52,212 bases of DNA from Pseudonocardia sp. CNS-004 (lineage in GTDB: Bacteria > Actinomycetota > Actinomycetes > Mycobacteriales > Pseudonocardiaceae), in the NCBI GenBank assembly GCA_001942185.1, contig MKJV01000114.1, positions 1-52,212 of the forward strand. The letters run 5' to 3'. Under the pieces are notes generated by a model. That model was not told the DNA's origin. It saw nothing but the letters and a program-made list of their open reading frames with translations, and ran no database searches. A program made the translations under genes and the position numbers. Positions 1-9,140 of the stretch are shown here, one piece after another (positions within the stretch are counted from its first letter, which is position 1; every line of letters begins with the position of its first letter).

Positions 1-816
1 GAGCGGGCCCGGGAGCAGGAACCCGGGCCGGTGATCGATCGGATGGCGGCCCGCCGCGCCGACGCACTCCTGGGCCTGGTCACCCGCACCCGCGCTGCCA
101 GCACCGGCACCGAAGCAGGCACCGGCACCGGCAGCGAAGCAGGCACCGCCAGCGACAACACCGCCAGCGACAACACCGCGAGCGACGGCGCCGCCCGCGA
201 CGACGCGGGGCCGGTGGTCGAGCGCGGCACCACCCAGGTCGTCGTGCACCTCGACGTCAACTCCGGGGCGGCCCGGATCACCGGCGGCCCGGACATCCCC
301 GCCTCGACCGCCGAACGCCTCGCCTGCGACGCCCGAGTGCAGCTACTGCTCGATGACCGGGAGGGCAACCGGATGTACCTGGGGCGGTCCCGACGACTGG
401 CCACCCCGGCGCAGATCACCGCGCTCATGACACGGGATGGCGAGCGGTGCCAGTTCCCGGGCTGCACCCATACTCGCCATCTCCAGGCACATCATGTGCG
501 GCATTGGCTTCACGGCGGGCGTACCGATATCGACAACCTGGTTCTGATCTGCTCGTTTCATCACGCCGCAATCCATGATCACGGCTATCGCATTCGACGT
601 CGGCCGGGACGGTGGGAGTTCCTCCGCCCGGACAGCACCCCGATCCCCGAACCCGTGGTACTGAACGGGAACACCGAAGGCCTCATCGAAATGCACACCT
701 GGGACCGGCTGCGGATCGACCGCACAACCCTGTCCCCGCAGTGGTACGGTGAACGACTCGACGTGGACCCGATCCTGGGCGCCCTGCTCCCCAAGAGGAT
801 CCCGGCCGCAGCCTGA
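1..816 (+). CDS. HNH endonuclease, DUF222/13E12 type (5' end outside window)
   Basis: The reading frame is open from the first base, so the N-terminal DUF222 part lies outside the window. The C-terminal third carries a typical HNH nuclease module: a CQFPGC zinc-type pair, then LQAHHVRHWLHGG and LICSFHHAAIHDHG, which supply the paired histidines, the asparagine and the last histidine. Such proteins are abundant, often multicopy, in actinomycetes and are thought to be nucleases of mobile or repeat families. About residues 40-60 of the visible part are a low-complexity Gly/Thr/Ser/Asp linker with short repeats (SDNTA twice). The biological role is unknown. Confidence 0.85.
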   Translation, partial: ERAREQEPGPVIDRMAARRADALLGLVTRTRAASTGTEAGTGTGSEAGTASDNTASDNTASDGAARDDAGPVVERGTTQVVVHLDVNSGAARITGGPDIPASTAERLACDARVQLLLDDREGNRMYLGRSRRLATPAQITALMTRDGERCQFPGCTHTRHLQAHHVRHWLHGGRTDIDNLVLICSFHHAAIHDHGYRIRRRPGRWEFLRPDSTPIPEPVVLNGNTEGLIEMHTWDRLRIDRTTLSPQWYGERLDVDPILGALLPKRIPAAA

Positions 817-1394
817 CGTCCGGGGCGTCCCGCGGAACGCTGGACCGGTGGATCGGGACCACCGGACAGTGGCGTAGGCACCCGGCGGTGACGGTCTCGT
901 CGACATACGGCATGCCCCCATGTCGGGGACGGCCGTCAACGCCACCACGGTATTCGGTAGTGATCGCAACGCAGCCACGCCGGCACGCAAGGCGAGGATG
1001 CGAAGGAGGCGACTGCACCCGAGACCCCTAGCGCGGAGGTCGAGGGCGGGGCTACGAGGGTGACCAAGGCGCGCCCACGAGAGCCGAGCTACGAGGCCGC
1101 ACCGCCCCGGCCGGAAATGAGCCAACGCGTTCCGGTGAGAAGCGTCCGCGTCGTTCGGCCGGGCTCGGCGAGCGCCTGTCACCGGGTGCATGATCCGCGC
1201 CGAGCTGATCATCGGAGGTCAGCAGTACCCGGGAGTCGTGTCGGGTGCGCTGGTGTGCTGCTCGGCGTGGGAGCCTGCGCGTTTCCGCGGAACGCGCCCG
1301 ACCTGGGAAGCGGCCGTGATCGGCAGCGTGACTTCCACCGGGGCATCTGAACGCCGAGGGCGGGGCGCTGCTCCCCAGCGGATCGCCGGCGTGA
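817..1394. other. Intergenic, no gene recognised
   Basis: This 578-base stretch lies between the HNH gene and the convergent mug gene. Several open frames exist on both strands, but they have the Arg/Pro-rich composition of chance frames in GC-rich DNA, and none shows a recognisable domain or a clear ribosome binding site. No strong hairpin or repeat was seen. Confidence 0.5.
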
Positions 1395-1970
1395 TCACCC
1401 GCTACCGGCCGTCGGTGGGGCCGTTCGTGTTCTCAGCCGTGCGTACTCCGCGATCATCTCCGGGAGTTGCCAGTGGGCGTTGAGCCCGCTCGGGTTGGGC
1501 AGCACCCACACCCCGGTGTCGCCGAGCCGTTCCTCCTGCGGCCCGACGGCCGCTCGGGGCGTGCCGAACGCGGTGCGGTAGGCCGTCACCCCCACGACGG
1601 CGAGCCACTGGGGGCCGCCGGTCTGCCACGAGCGACCGGAGCCGCAGTCCGCCGGCCCGGAGTTCGGTGGCCGTCAGCTCGTCGGCGCGCGCGGTGCGCG
1701 TGGGACGAGGTTCGTGATGCCCAGCCCGAGGGACCGCAGCTGTCCCTGCTCGGCGGGGAGCAGCAGCCGGGGTGTGAAGCCGGCGCCGTGCAGAGCCGGC
1801 CAGAAACGGTTGCCCGGGCGGGCGAAGTGGTGGCCGGTCACCGCGGACACGAGACCGGGGTTGATGCCGCAGAAGAGCACGCGCAGCGGCGGGTCGCCCG
1901 GGCCGGGCAGCACGTCCTCGATCGTGCGCTCACGCGCCGCCTCCAGCTCGGCACGGCTGAAACGGGGCAT
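1395..1970 (-). CDS. mug: Mismatch-specific uracil/thymine-DNA glycosylase, Mug family (two frameshifts as read)
   Basis: Removes uracil or thymine from G:U and G:T mismatches in base excision repair. The N-terminal part has the family motif GINPG, followed by HHFARPGNRFWPALH, and the C-terminal part has NPSGLNAHWQLPE, the second active-site motif. As read, the frame breaks twice: a base is missing near 1690, after ITNLVPRA, and one extra C lies in a C-run near 1605. Restoring both joins the parts into about 191 residues, the usual family length. The two shifts cancel and both motifs are intact, so this is probably a sequencing problem rather than a decayed gene. It lies 30 bases downstream of the EamA gene on the same strand. 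Confidence 0.8.
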
Positions 1971-2000
1971 CCGACGATCATCGCAGGCCAGGTGGGCCGG

Positions 2001-2833
2001 TCAGCCCGCCACCGCGATCAGCCCCACGGCCGCGCCTGCCAGCCCGAGCCCCGCGGTCTGCAGCCGGGTGACCCGCTCCCGCAGGAAGGTGAACCCCAGC
2101 AGCACCGGGACCACCGGGTAGAGCGCCGCCAGCACGACGGCGACGGACAGCAACTGCTCGCGGGTGGCGAGCGTGTAGCAGGCGATCGCGACGGTACCGA
2201 CCGCCCCGCTGGCGACGCACGCCAGCGCGAGTCGCGGCGGCATCCGCACCGGGGCGCGCGCTGCCAGCACCACCGGCACCGTGACGGCCACCGACGCGAT
2301 CCGGCTCGCGACCAGCGGCCAGAGCCCCGCCGCCGGGTCCACGGCCACGAGGGCGACGAACTGCAGCGCGAAGCCGAACCCGGACAGCAGGCCGTCGGCG
2401 CTGCCCGCTGCCGACCCGCGCCCGCGTCCCGTCCAGGTGATGAGCCACAGCGCGGGCGCCGCGGCGACGATCCCCAGCCAGCAGAGCGCCGAGGGCCGCT
2501 CACCGAGCAGGACCACGCCGAACAGCACCGGCAGGACGACGCCGGCCACGTCGCTGAGCGGGACGACGACGGACAGCTGCCCGTTGCCATCCCGCGGAAC
2601 AGGAACACGACGCCGATGCCCGTGCCGATCCCGGACAGGGCCCCCCAGCCGAGCGCCCCCGCGGTCACCGACGGGGCCGGCACCAGCAGGGCGGCCGAGA
2701 GGATCAGCGCCGTCCCACCGAGCTGGGCGACGAGCGCCACGGCGGCGCTGTGGACGCGCCGGGCGAGCAGGGCGCTGACGAAGTCGGTGATCCCGAAGCA
2801 GAGCGCCGCGCCGAGGGCGAGGGCCTCACCCAC
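2001..2833 (-). CDS. EamA-family (DMT superfamily) membrane transporter (frameshift as read)
   Basis: Multi-pass inner-membrane protein of the drug/metabolite transporter superfamily with about ten hydrophobic helices in two EamA halves. The N-terminal half starts VGEALALGAALCFG, and the C-terminal half contains VLPVLFGVVLLGERPS, the typical GE-R-P end of an EamA repeat. A missing G near 2588 (after FLFRGMATG) breaks the frame; repair gives about 277 residues. The GTG start at 2833 lies inside the end of the MarR gene, so the two are co-transcribed and probably translationally coupled. The regulator therefore likely controls this exporter. The substrate is unknown. Confidence 0.8.
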
Positions 2834-3353
2834 CGGCGCCCTCCCGTTCGGCCTGCCCCACCGGGCAGACCGCGCCCGCTCCCGTGCAGCAGAGCCGGTC
2901 GCACAGCCGGCAGACGCGTTCGGAGTTGCCGACCTCGGCGTAGAGCGCGCGCAGCAGCCGCTCCAGCACATCCGCGAGCCGTTCCTGCTCGCCGGGTGGG
3001 AGCGTGTCGACGAGCGCGGTGAGCCGCTCGCCGCGGGCATCCAGCAGGTCCGCCGACGCCGCGCGGCCCGCGTTGGTGGGGTGCACCGCAACCCACTTGC
3101 CGAGGGTCGGGCGGCGCTCCACGAGACCACGCGCTTCGAGCGCATCGACCATGCGGGCGGCGGCCGACTGCGTCAGGCCGACCCGCCTGCCCAGCTCCGT
3201 CACGCTGATACCGGGGTCCGCGCCGAGGACGACCAGTGCCGCTGCGCCGCTACCACTCAGGCCCGCGGCCCCGGTGGCGCCGCCGAGCGCGAGGTCCGTG
3301 ACCGCCAGCGCGGTCGCTCCGAGCAGGTTCGCTGTTCTCCTCATGTCATGCAT
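2826..3353 (-). CDS. MarR-family transcriptional regulator with Cys-rich tail
   Basis: A winged-helix repressor of about 175 residues. The central part (GISVTELGRRVGLTQSAAARMVDALEARGLVERR) is the HTH plus start of the wing. The C-terminal region holds a cluster of five cysteines (CRLCDRLCC then CPVG), suggesting metal or redox sensing; the ligand is inferred, not known. The start may be ATG 3353 or ATG 3344; the first lies inside the palindrome at 3348-3364. The gene overlaps the EamA transporter downstream and is divergent from the LigC-type ligase. Autoregulation through the palindrome is likely. Confidence 0.85.
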   Translation of the reverse strand: MHDMRRTANLLGATALAVTDLALGGATGAAGLSGSGAAALVVLGADPGISVTELGRRVGLTQSAAARMVDALEARGLVERRPTLGKWVAVHPTNAGRAASADLLDARGERLTALVDTLPPGEQERLADVLERLLRALYAEVGNSERVCRLCDRLCCTGAGAVCPVGQAEREGAGG

Positions 3354-3364
3354 GACTCATGCAT
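3348..3364. promoter_or_regulatory. Perfect palindrome, candidate MarR operator
   Basis: ATGCATG (3348-3354), spacer ACT, CATGCAT (3358-3364): perfect 7-bp arms in the divergent region between the MarR gene and ligC, covering the 5' end of the MarR gene. The size and position fit a MarR-dimer operator; binding is inferred. Confidence 0.55.
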
Positions 3365-3403
3365 ACCCTGGACGTCTACGGGTTATGCGGCAGACTTGCG
3401 CGT

Positions 3404-4471
3404 GTGAAGCTCCCGGTCATGCCACCCGTCAAGCCGATGCTGGCCAAGCCGATCGGCGACATCCCCGCAGGCCAGATGTACGAGCCGAAGTGGGACGGGT
3501 TCCGCTCGATCGTCTTCCGCGACGGCGACGACGTGGAGATCGGCAGCCGCAACGAGCGGCCGATGACCCGCTACTTCCCCGAGGTCGTCGCGGCCGTCAA
3601 GGCGAACTTCCCGGAGCGCGCCGTCGTCGACGGGGAGGTGGTCGTCGCCGACACGACCCGCAACACCCTCGACTTCGACGCCCTCCAGCAGCGCATCCAC
3701 CCGGCCGCGAGCCGCGTCAACCTGCTGGCCGCGCAGACACCGGCGAGCTTCATCGCGTTCGACCTGCTGGCGATCGGCGACGACGACCTCACCGCTCGGC
3801 CGTTCGCCGAGCGCCGCGCGCTGCTGGAGGAGGCGTTCGCCGCCGCGGCGCCGCCCGTCCACGTCACTCCCGTGACGCACGATCTGGACGTCGCACGGAA
3901 GTGGTTCGAGCAGTTCGAGGGCGCCGGGTTGGACGGGCTCATCGCGAAGAAGCTGGACCTGCCCTACCAACCCGACAAGCGGGTGATGAGCAAGATCAAG
4001 CACGAGCGCACGGCCGACTGCGTGGTGGCCGGCTACCGGGTGCACAAGTCCGGTCCGGACGCGCTGGGCTCGCTGCTGCTGGGCCTGTACGACGACCGCG
4101 GCGTGCTCAACTCGATCGGTGTGGTCGGGGCGTTCCCGATGGCCACCCGCCGGTCGCTGCTCACGGAACTACAGCCGCTCGTCACCACGTTCGACGAGCA
4201 CCCGTGGAACTGGGCGGCGCACGAGCAGGGCGAGCGCACGCCGCGCAAGAACGAGACGAGCCGGTGGAACGCGGGCAAGGACCTGTCGTTCGTACCGCTG
4301 CGCCCCGAGCGGGTGGTGGAGGTCCGCTACGACTACATGGAGGGCGACCGGTTCCGGCACACGGCGCAGTTCGTGCGGTGGCGCCCGGACCGCGATCCGG
4401 AGTCGTGCACGTACGAGCAGCTGGAGCGGCCGGTGCGGTTCGACCTGGCCGACGTGCTGAACGTCCGATAA
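3404..4471 (+). CDS. ligC: ATP-dependent DNA ligase, LigC type
   Basis: Seals nicks using ATP. The motif EPKWDGFR near the N-terminus contains the adenylated lysine (KxDG motif I). SRNERPMTRYFPE, VVDGEVVV, FIAFDLLAIG, DGLIAKK and MSKIKHERTADCVVAGYR follow as the later nucleotidyl-transferase motifs, and an OB-fold region completes about 355 residues. The N-terminus (LPVMPPVKPMLAKP) matches mycobacterial LigC. GTG 3404 was chosen because the upstream ATG at 3359 lies within the MarR palindrome; ATG 3419 is a further alternative. In actinomycetes this class acts in repair, partly with end-joining proteins, but no ku gene is visible here. Confidence 0.88.
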   Translation: MKLPVMPPVKPMLAKPIGDIPAGQMYEPKWDGFRSIVFRDGDDVEIGSRNERPMTRYFPEVVAAVKANFPERAVVDGEVVVADTTRNTLDFDALQQRIHPAASRVNLLAAQTPASFIAFDLLAIGDDDLTARPFAERRALLEEAFAAAAPPVHVTPVTHDLDVARKWFEQFEGAGLDGLIAKKLDLPYQPDKRVMSKIKHERTADCVVAGYRVHKSGPDALGSLLLGLYDDRGVLNSIGVVGAFPMATRRSLLTELQPLVTTFDEHPWNWAAHEQGERTPRKNETSRWNAGKDLSFVPLRPERVVEVRYDYMEGDRFRHTAQFVRWRPDRDPESCTYEQLERPVRFDLADVLNVR

Positions 4472-4479
4472 CCGCAGGG

Positions 4480-6236
4480 GTGCGGATCCGGCAGGCCAGG
4501 GCCGAAGAGGCGGAGGCGCTGACCGCGCTGGTCCTGCGCTCGAAGGCGTACTGGGGATACGACGAGGCGTTCGTGGCCGCGTGCCGCGACGAGCTCACGA
4601 TCGAGGCGAGCGACGTCGCGGAACACCGGATCGTCGTCGCCGAGGACGAGCTCGGGCTGCGGGGCGTCGCCTCGCTCATGGGCACCGCCCCGTCCGGCGA
4701 GCTGGGCCTGCTCTTCGTCGAGCCACGGGCGATCGGCACCGGCACCGGCCGCGCGCTGTACCGCCATGTGCTGGCGGCGGCCCGCGAGCTGGGGTTCACG
4801 CAGCTGAAGATCGAGGCGGATCCGAACGCCGAGCCCTTCTACCGCGCCATGGGCGCCCGCCCAGCCGGCGTCGCGCCGTCCGGTTCGGTGCCGGAGCGCA
4901 CCCTGCCGCTGCTGGAAGTGGACCTGTCGCCCGTCCGAGACGGCTGGCTGCAGGCCTGGACGGGCGGGCGGCGGGCCGTGCACCTGGGCAACGTCGCCGA
5001 GTTCCAGGCGCAGTTCGGCGAGCTGTCCGAGCAGGCCCGCGGCGAGAGCGCCCACTACTCGTGCCTGTCGGCGTTCGCGAGCCCGCACCCTGCGGTGCTG
5101 GTGCTGCCGAGGCCCGTGCCGCCGTCGTGGATCGGGCTGCTCACCCGGGAGCTGGCGTGGGATCCCGTCGACGTGTTCGACGGGCTCGACGCCCCCGGCC
5201 TCGGCGCTGCCGTGCTCGCCCGGCCCGCGCTCGCCGCCCACCTGCGCGGCCTCGGGCTCCCGCTCGTCGCGTGGGGGAAGGTGCCGGCGTTCGCGGAGCT
5301 CGCCGGGGAGGAGCTCGCCCCGGCGGCGCTGCGGTACGAGTCCAAACGCGAGGCGCACCGGCTGTTCGTGCGCCTCGCGCCCGACCACCCGGGCATCGCC
5401 GTTCCGCGGCAGTGGACGGTCCGGAACCGGTGGGCCGCCACGCGGGCGGTGCGGGCCCGCGCTCGCCGGGGGCACTCGACGGTCGTCAAGACCGAGCACG
5501 GCGCGGGCGGGGCCGGGACCTGGGTCGTCGACGGCAACCCGGTCCGGCTCCCGCACGGGCCGCTCCTGCTGGAGGAGCACGTCCCCGGCCACGACCTCAC
5601 CTACGACGGCATCGTCGACGCCGCGGGCGTGGTCCACGACGTCGGGGTCGCCGTGATGGACGTGCGGGGCACCGCCTACCAGGGCGCCACCGTCGGGCCG
5701 CTCGTGGTGCCCGCCGCGGCGGCCGTCGTGGCGTCGCGGTTCGGGCACGCCGTCGGCGAGCAGGTGGCGGCCACCGGCTACCGCGGGTGGTTCGACGTCG
5801 ACCTCGTGGCAGGCCCGGACGGGCGGCTCGCCCCCACGGAGATCAACCTCCGGCTCACCGGCCCGTCCACCGCCTTCATGATCAGGCCCGGCTGGACGCG
5901 ATCCGCGGTGGCGACCACGTCGTCCGCACCGTCGATCACGTCCCGCTCGGCTCCCGCCTTCCCGGACGTGAGCTGGACGCGCTGGTGCGCGGTCTGTCGC
6001 GCCGCTGCGCCGAGCACGACACCGTGCTGATCCCCACGATCCCGACCGCCGCCTTCGAACCCGCGCCGTACCTGGGGGTGGCGCTCGCTGCGCACACGGC
6101 CGACCAGGTCGACGCCGCCGAGGCCGCGGTGCGCGCCGTCGCCCGGGACGCGGAGCGGCAGTTCAGCCCGCCGGACGGGGCGGGCGCGTGGCGAAGACCG
6201 CCACCACGGCTGCGGCGATCATCAGCGTCACGTTGA
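4480..6236 (+). CDS. GNAT acetyltransferase-ATP-grasp ligase fusion (frameshift as read)
   Basis: Residues 1-145 form a GNAT domain (VRIRQARAEEAEAL at the start; LGLLFVEPRAIGTGTGRALYRHV is the acetyl-CoA binding loop; DPNAEPFYRAMGA near its end). Without a stop the frame continues into about 430 residues of an ATP-grasp enzyme: VVKTEHGAGGAGTW (ATP loop), LLEEHVPGHDLTYDG, then WFDVDLV and PTEINLRLTGPS, which hold the metal-binding acidic residue and Asn. A missing base near 5885 shifts the frame; repair gives about 585 residues. ATP-grasp ligases form amide bonds between a carboxylate and an amine. It starts 8 bases after ligC and converges on a membrane protein and an adenylation enzyme. The substrate is unknown. 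No stop occurs in any frame at the junction, so the fusion looks real. Confidence 0.7.
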
Positions 6237-6597
6237 AGACGTAGACCAGCGTGGCCTGCTGCGGCCAGTCGTCCTTCGCCGCCAGCCGGTAGAGGTTGTC
6301 CTGCGGCCACCAGGACACCAGCAACCAGCCGATCGCGAGGTGCGCCGCCGTGGTCAACCCCGGGCTGCGGCCCTGGCGCACCATCGCGGGCCTGCCGAGC
6401 AGCAGGAAGCCGACTCCCACGACCAACGCCGCGAGCTCCGCGAGGTACAGCCCGGTGAACAGGGTCGCCCACGGCTGGGGCACAGCGCTGAGGTCGGTGG
6501 AGCCGGGCCAGAGCACGCCGCCCAGCCCGAGCGCCACCGGGAGCACCAGCGCCGTCGCGAGCCAGCGCAGCGCGAGTGACCAGTCCGCACGCGTCAT
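6163..6597 (-). CDS. Small four-helix membrane protein
   Basis: 144 residues from ATG 6597, preceded by a good ribosome binding site (AAGGGAGG, 6603-6610). Four hydrophobic helices are visible (starting near LALRWLATALVLPVALGL, LFTGLYLAELAALVV, TTAAHLAIGWLLVSWW and VYVFNVTLMIAAAVVAVF). No catalytic motif or family was recognised. It follows the adenylation enzyme on the same strand, probably with an ATGA overlap, and its 3' end overlaps the convergent ATP-grasp gene by 74 bases. Confidence 0.65.
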   Translation of the reverse strand: MTRADWSLALRWLATALVLPVALGLGGVLWPGSTDLSAVPQPWATLFTGLYLAELAALVVGVGFLLLGRPAMVRQGRSPGLTTAAHLAIGWLLVSWWPQDNLYRLAAKDDWPQQATLVYVFNVTLMIAAAVVAVFATRPPRPAG

Positions 6598-7994
6598 CGG
6601 CGCGCCTCCCTTCCCACCGCCGCTGGGGAGTCCCCACGCCAGTCGGGGAAGGAGCCGGCGCTCCGGCTTCCCGGCCCGGTTGCGGGGCAGCGCGGCGAGC
6701 AGCATCACCCTCTCCGGGATCTCCTGTTCCGGCACGACCCCGGCCAGCTGGGCGCGGACCGCGCCCACTCCAGGGGTGCTCCCTCCTCCGGCACGACGTA
6801 GGCCACGAGCTCGTCGCCATCCGCGGCGACGACCGCCTCCCGGATGTCCGGATGGGCGCCGAGCGCGGCCTCCGCCGGGTACGGATCGACGTGGCGGCCA
6901 CCGACCGTCAGCCGGTGGGCCCGCCGGCCCCGGAACTCCAGCAGCCCGTCGTCGCGCAGCAGCCCGCGGTCGCCGGTGACGACGGCCTCGCCGCCGCCGG
7001 GCGGGGTCAGCCTGATCCGGCCGTCGTCCAGGTCGACGCGGCCGCCGGGGAACGGGCGGCCCAGCAACGAGACCCGCTCGGGGTCGGGCAACTCCTCCGC
7101 GAGCATGCTCGTCTCGAACCAGGTGCCGCAGCCGGCGTCCTCCGCGGTGCCGTACACGTTGAGCACTCGTGCGGTGCCGGCGAGCCGGTCCTGGGCGGCG
7201 ACGGTGATCCGGTCGCCGCCGACCGCCACGAGCCGCAGCGTGGCGGGGCACCCGCGGCGAGCAGGGTCTCGGCGGTGGCGGGGTCGGTGTCCAGCACGGT
7301 GATCCCGCGCGCCGTCGGCCCCGCCCACGCCCCGGGGTAGACCGGGCGGTGGGGCAGCACCAGCGTGGCGCCCGACCCCAGCGCGCGGACCCAGCCACCG
7401 GTGAACGCCGGGAGGTCCGGCGCCGCCGTGACCAGGTACCGATCGGTCGGGTCGAGCGCCCACACCTGCTCCCAGGCGGTGTACGCCGCGCGGAGCCGGG
7501 TATGGCCGACCACCACCGCCCGCCGGGGACCCGTGGTGCCCGCGGTGAACAGCACGGCGGCCGGCCCGCTCCGCGGGACGTCCAGCGGGTCCGCGGGCAC
7601 GCGGCGATGGCCGCTGCCTCCGTGTCCGGGCAGACCAGCCGACGGCCACTGCCGTCGTCGACGCGGGGCCGCAGCTCCTCGTGCGTGACGACCACGGCGG
7701 CGCCCGCGACGGTCAGCATCCGCGCCGTCTCGTTCATGGGGCCGTGCGGGTCGATCACGGTGTACGCCCCGCCCGCCTTCAGCGCTGCGACCACGGCGAC
7801 CACGACGTCGGGCGAACGCACGGTCGCCACCGCGACCGTCTCCCCCGGCGCGAGACCCGCCGCGACGAGGTGTCGGGCGAGCCGGTTCGTCCGGTCGTCG
7901 AGCTCCCGGTAGGTGAGCGTGTCGGTCGCGGTGACGACGCCGGCCGGTCGGGCGTTTCCCGGGCCCGGCTCCCGAGATCGTCGATCAACGGCAC
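6594..7994 (-). CDS. AMP-binding adenylation enzyme (NRPS-like/acyl-CoA synthetase family; several frameshifts as read)
   Basis: Activates a carboxylic acid as an acyl adenylate. Motifs appear in order across three frames: TLTYRELDDRTNRLARHL, GGAYTVIDPHGP, VLFTAGTTGPRRAVV (phosphate loop), NVYGTAEDAGCGTW, TGDRGLLRDDGLLEFRGRR, and LPRNRAGKPERR with the conserved C-terminal lysine. Shifts lie near 7945, 7600, 7250, 6770 and 6630; repair gives about 467 residues, a stand-alone A domain without a carrier or condensation domain. The start is taken as GTG 7994. The stop is inferred as TGA overlapping the ATG of the membrane protein. The 44 bases before it contain a small AT-rich palindrome (8017-8030). 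Substrate unknown; it could work with the ATP-grasp enzyme. Confidence 0.7.
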
Positions 7995-8037
7995 ACGGCA
8001 GCCAACCACACGATCGATTGAATGATCAATGAGCCGC

Positions 8038-9140
8038 TCAGGCTGGGCGGCGAGCTGCCCGCAGGCCGCCGCGATCTCCTTGCCACGCGTGTCGCGCACC
8101 GTGCACGCGATGCCGGCGGCCTGCACCCGGGCGACGAACTCGTCCTGCACACGGCGTGGGGAGGCGTCCCACTTGCTGCCCGGCGTGGGGTTGAGCGGGA
8201 TGAGGTTGACGTGCACGCGGGAGTGCCCCACGTGCTGACGCAGCAGCTTCCCGAGCAGGTCGGCCCGCCAGGCGTGGTCGTTGACGTCGCGGATCAGGGC
8301 GTACTCGATCGAGACCCGGCGGCCCGTGGTCTGCGCGTAACGGCGGGCGGCCGCCAGCACCTCCGCGACCTTCCAGCGGTTGTTGACCGGCACGAGGGTG
8401 TCGCGCAGCTCGTCGTCGGGGGTGTGCAGCGACACGGCGAGCGTGACGGGCAGCCCTTCGGCCGTCAGCTTGTCGATCGCGGGCACCAGCCCCACCGTGG
8501 ACACCGTGACGCCGCGCGCGGAGATCCCGAGCCCGTCCGGGGACGGGGCCGTGATCCGCCGCACCGCCGCGATCACGCGCTTGTAGTTGGCGAGCGGCTC
8601 ACCCATGCCCATGAACACGACGTTCGACAGCCGCATCGGGGCACCGAGCGCGCCGTCGCGGGCCGCCACCGCGGCCTGCCGCACCTGCTCGACGATCTCG
8701 CCGGTGGACAGGTTGCGCTGCAACCCGCCCTGGCCGGTGGCGCAGAACGGGCACGCCATCCCGCAGCCGGCCTGGCTGGAGATGCACACGGTGGCGCGGT
8801 CCGGGTAGCCCATCAGCACCGACTCGGCGCGGGTGCCGTCGTGGCCCTTCCACAGCGTCTTGCGGGTGGCCCCGTCGTCGCACGCCTGCTCGAGCACGGG
8901 CGTGACCAGCGGCGGCAACAGCCCCCGCAGCACGTCGCGGGCGGCGGCGGGCAGGTCCGTCATCGCGTCGACGTCGGCGGTGAGGCGGCCGTAGTAGTGG
9001 CGGGCGAGCTGGTCGGCGCGGAAACCCGGCAGGCCGAGCTCGCCCACGGCGGCCCGGCGGTCGGCCGGGTCGAGGTCGGCGAGATGGCGCGGCGGCTGGG
9101 CGCGCCGGGGCGCCTCGAAGACGAGGGGAAGGGCAGTCAT
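8038..9140 (-). CDS. rlmN: Dual-specificity 23S rRNA/tRNA adenine-C2 methyltransferase RlmN
   Basis: A radical-SAM enzyme that methylates A2503 of 23S rRNA and A37 of some tRNAs. The cluster motif is CGMACPFC (CxxxCxxC), preceded by VCISSQAGCG; GMGEPLANY, SVSTVG-like and HVNLIPLNP motifs follow, and TVRDTRGKEI with the second active-site cysteine (AAACGQL) lies at the end. As read, the frame runs on into the adenylation gene. One lost base near 8045 would place a TGA at 8038-8040 and give 367 residues, the normal length. The ATG at 9140 overlaps the stop of the upstream membrane protein (ATGA). Confidence 0.92.

Noticed and set aside
118..190. Short tandem repeats as a CRISPR or VNTR
   Set aside because: The repeated GSEAGT and SDNTA units are a low-complexity coding linker in the HNH protein; there are no spacers.
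1467..3407. Long plus-strand frame rich in Arg, Gln and Pro opposite mug, EamA and MarR
   Set aside because: It is antisense to three recognisable genes, has no domain, and its composition is that of a chance frame in GC-rich DNA. Similar long antisense frames at 9470-11908, 19410-21041, 22968-25175, 27320-29506 and 46557-49259 were rejected for the same reason.
8017..8030. AT-rich palindrome ATTGA-ATGA-TCAAT between rlmN and the adenylation gene as an operator
   Set aside because: Arms of only five bases can occur by chance and no regulator is nearby.
7779..9140. RlmN fused in frame to an adenylation enzyme
   Set aside because: Adding one base near 8045 gives a TGA at 8038-8040 and a normal 367-residue RlmN, and the adenylation gene has its own GTG start at 7994 and is broken by further shifts.
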